7,101 nucleotides of DNA from Armatimonadota bacterium (GTDB lineage Bacteria > Sysuimicrobiota > Sysuimicrobiia > Sysuimicrobiales > Kaftiobacteriaceae): NCBI GenBank assembly GCA_020028535.1, contig JAIBHM010000096.1, forward strand, positions 1 through 7,101, written 5' to 3'. Shown here in pieces: positions 6,415 to 7,101 of the stretch. Both the position numbers and the translations under genes were made by a program. A model generated the notes under the pieces. That model ran no database searches, had not been told where the DNA came from, and saw nothing but the letters and a program-made list of their open reading frames with translations. The stretch's first letter is position 1. Every line of letters starts with the position of its first letter.

Positions 6415-6452
6415 GTCGACTCCGCGTACCGACTCACTCTGCATACTTCCGA
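6415..6452 (-). repeat. Right terminal inverted repeat of the RIT element
   Basis: Inverted partner of 3057-3094 with one mismatch in 38. Unlike the left copy, its outer six bases are themselves the core hexamer TTCCGA (6447-6452) that joins directly to tnpB. The right end therefore lacks the extra 20 bases seen at the left. Confidence 0.92.
6447..6452 (+). repeat. TTCCGA core copy at the right RIT junction
   Basis: Direct repeat of 3031-3036. To the right the sequence continues as AAATCC, the natural tnpB sequence; to the left it continues as the RIT terminal repeat. Confidence 0.75.
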
Positions 6453-6508
6453 AAATCCTGTGGATCAATGGCCACCAGGATCCGCATCTGCGGCGTGATC
6501 TGAATCAT
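6447..6508 (-). pseudogene. tnpB: IS66 accessory protein TnpB, N-terminal part, cut off by the RIT insertion
   Basis: ATG at 6508 begins MIQITPQMRILVAIDPQDFR, the family-typical start of IS66 TnpB. After codon 21 (K) the frame enters the RIT terminal repeat, adds Y-A-E and stops at TGA (6434-6436). The rest of the gene is at 2736-3036. The ATG overlaps the stop of the TnpA-like gene (ATGA at 6505-6508), which fixes the start and points to translational coupling in the original element. Confidence 0.92.
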
Positions 6509-6903
6509 GCGCCGGCCCCGACGACCCGCCGCGTGAAGTCCGCGAGGTCCGTGAGCCCCAAGCCGTTCAGCCGTACACGCACCGTCGCGCGCACCCCTTC
6601 GATCTCGATCAGCCACCCGTCGCGTGCGGGCGGTGATGGCGGCGCGAGTTCCACGAATCCAGACGGCACGCTGCCGCGCGCCTGGTCGCCTCTCCCTTCA
6701 ACGTGTCGTTTCAACGTCCCATAATCCAGATGGAGCGCCCGCGCCGTGCCGTACAGGCCATGCTCGGGCACCAGTGCCACGGCCGCGGCCCAGAGCCGCG
6801 GCGGCAGCGGTGCCCGGGCATGCGGACGTCTCTGCCGCCAGCGATCGAGTCGTCGACAAATGGTTTCAAGCCGGGGGCGCCGTCTGCGAGGTGTCGAGAT
6901 CAT
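6505..6903 (-). CDS. tnpA: IS66-associated accessory protein, TnpA-like
   Basis: A 132-residue basic protein in the tnpA position directly before tnpB. Residues 35-68 (around LWAAAVALVPEHGLYGTARA and LDYGTLKRHV) read as a helix-turn-helix DNA-binding segment, preceded by an arginine-rich N-terminus (TPRRRRPRLETICRRLDRW). Residues 82-125 look like a small beta-rich C-terminal part (FVEL, WLIEIEGVRATVRVRL). IS66 TnpA is required for transposition, although its role is not settled. The assignment rests on position, size and overall resemblance to the small genes next to tnpB in IS66 elements that carry a DUF4338 gene; it is not the most common TnpA type. ATG at 6903 is preferred because GGAGGG lies just upstream; a longer frame from 6942 is possible. 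It appears intact. Confidence 0.7.
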   Translation of the reverse strand: MISTPRRRRPRLETICRRLDRWRQRRPHARAPLPPRLWAAAVALVPEHGLYGTARALHLDYGTLKRHVEGRGDQARGSVPSGFVELAPPSPPARDGWLIEIEGVRATVRVRLNGLGLTDLADFTRRVVGAGA

Positions 6904-6933
6904 CAGCCCTCCCTCGAAATATCGAAGGGCTGA
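6903..6933 (-). promoter_or_regulatory. Hairpin over the ribosome-binding site and start of the TnpA-like gene
   Basis: TCAGCCCT (6903-6910) is the exact inverse of AGGGCTGA (6926-6933). Inside them, TCGA (6914-6917) pairs with TCGA (6922-6925) around AATA, leaving a three-base bulge CCC. On the minus strand the 3' arm and bulge contain the GGAGGG ribosome-binding site and the stem reaches the first base of the ATG. Folding would block initiation on long incoming transcripts. The structure is seen in sequence; the function is inferred. Confidence 0.5.
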
Positions 6934-7101
6934 CAGTAACAAAGGCGGTCAGGTCAATTCACGCAGGCTTGCCGAAAGGACACGATAGTCTGTTGCCCAG
7001 AGAACCTGCAGCTGGTGATCAAAAAAGCTCCACCATGAAATCGCCTGTCGGCAGTCCATCTCAGCCACCGAACGGATCCGTCTCGAACACTGAGCAAACG
7101 G
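6934..7101. other. Unassigned right edge
   Basis: Probably the outer end of the IS66-type element followed by flanking DNA, but the boundary cannot be placed because the opposite end is outside the window. On the minus strand one frame is open from the edge to TGA at 6949-6951 (50 codons, ending VLSASLRELT). It could be the C-terminus of a neighbouring gene, but I recognise no family and it is too short to judge. No tRNA, terminator or clear promoter is visible. Confidence 0.3.

Larger units (their letters stand above)
3031..6452 (+). mobile_element. RIT (recombinase-in-trio) element inserted in tnpB
   Basis: Three tyrosine recombinase genes in a row on the plus strand, overlapping by 14 and 4 bases, are flanked by 38-bp inverted repeats (3057-3094 and 6415-6452) with one mismatch. 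This is the layout of RIT elements. The insertion splits tnpB after codon 21. Both junctions carry TTCCGA in direct orientation (3031-3036 and 6447-6452); removing one copy plus everything between (3416 bp) restores the tnpB frame exactly. The left end also has a 20-base segment (3037-3056) between its core copy and its inverted repeat. The near-identical repeats and three apparently intact catalytic sites point to a recent, possibly still mobile copy. No cargo gene is present. Confidence 0.88.
1..6934 (-). mobile_element. IS66-type element carrying a DruA-like gene, interrupted by two other elements; left end outside window
   Basis: Read on the minus strand, the recognisable order is TnpA-like, TnpB, DUF4338 (DruA-like), TnpC. 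The IS66 family is known for three genes, tnpA, tnpB and tnpC; the DUF4338 gene between tnpB and tnpC is an addition. The genes are packed like one transcription unit: tnpA and tnpB overlap by ATGA, and one base separates the DUF4338 gene from tnpC. After removing the two inserted elements, about 64 bases would separate the tnpB stop from the DUF4338 start. The tnpC end lies left of base 1, so the two terminal repeats cannot be compared. The right boundary near 6934-6960 is a guess based on where the tnpA leader ends. Confidence 0.75.

Noticed and set aside
7035..7101. Short plus-strand open frame at the right edge
   Set aside because: Only 22 codons, with no ribosome-binding site and no recognisable sequence.
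1..7101. CRISPR array, tRNA or rRNA
   Set aside because: No regularly spaced repeats and no tRNA- or rRNA-like sequence found on either strand by eye.

Overview
The window is a stack of mobile genetic elements with no recognisable host gene. Base composition is strongly GC-rich and all frames look bacterial, but nothing fixes the phylum. The outermost layer is an IS66-type element read on the minus strand: a TnpA-like gene (6903 to 6505), tnpB (start 6508), a DruA-like DUF4338 gene (1218 to 331) and the N-terminal part of the large transposase gene tnpC, which leaves the window at base 1. The genes are tightly spaced: ATGA overlap between tnpA and tnpB, and one base between the DUF4338 gene and tnpC.

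Two other elements have inserted into this unit. (1) At about 1258-2706, a 1.45 kb insertion sequence on the plus strand encodes one DDE (rve-type) transposase. It has imperfect 41-bp terminal inverted repeats and sits between tnpB and the DUF4338 gene. (2) At 3031-6452, an element of about 3.4 kb encodes three consecutive, overlapping tyrosine recombinases, which is the layout of Recombinase-In-Trio (RIT) elements. All three keep the R, K, HxxR, H and Y catalytic positions. It has 38-bp terminal inverted repeats with one mismatch and it splits tnpB after codon 21.

The main result is the exact structure of the RIT insertion. Deleting 3416 bp between two direct copies of TTCCGA restores an in-frame 118-residue TnpB, so the junctions and the 6-bp core can be read from this single sequence. 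The left end carries 20 extra bases between its core copy and its inverted repeat. Joining the two ends, as in an excised circle, would give a long near-perfect palindrome holding two inverted copies of the core. This suggests a symmetric attachment site in which either core copy can recombine.

Smaller signals are inverted repeats that pair over the ribosome-binding site and start codon of both the DDE transposase gene (1302-1325) and the TnpA-like gene (6903-6933). Such structures are a plausible guard against read-through expression from outside promoters. Bases 6934-7101 hold nothing that I can identify with confidence.
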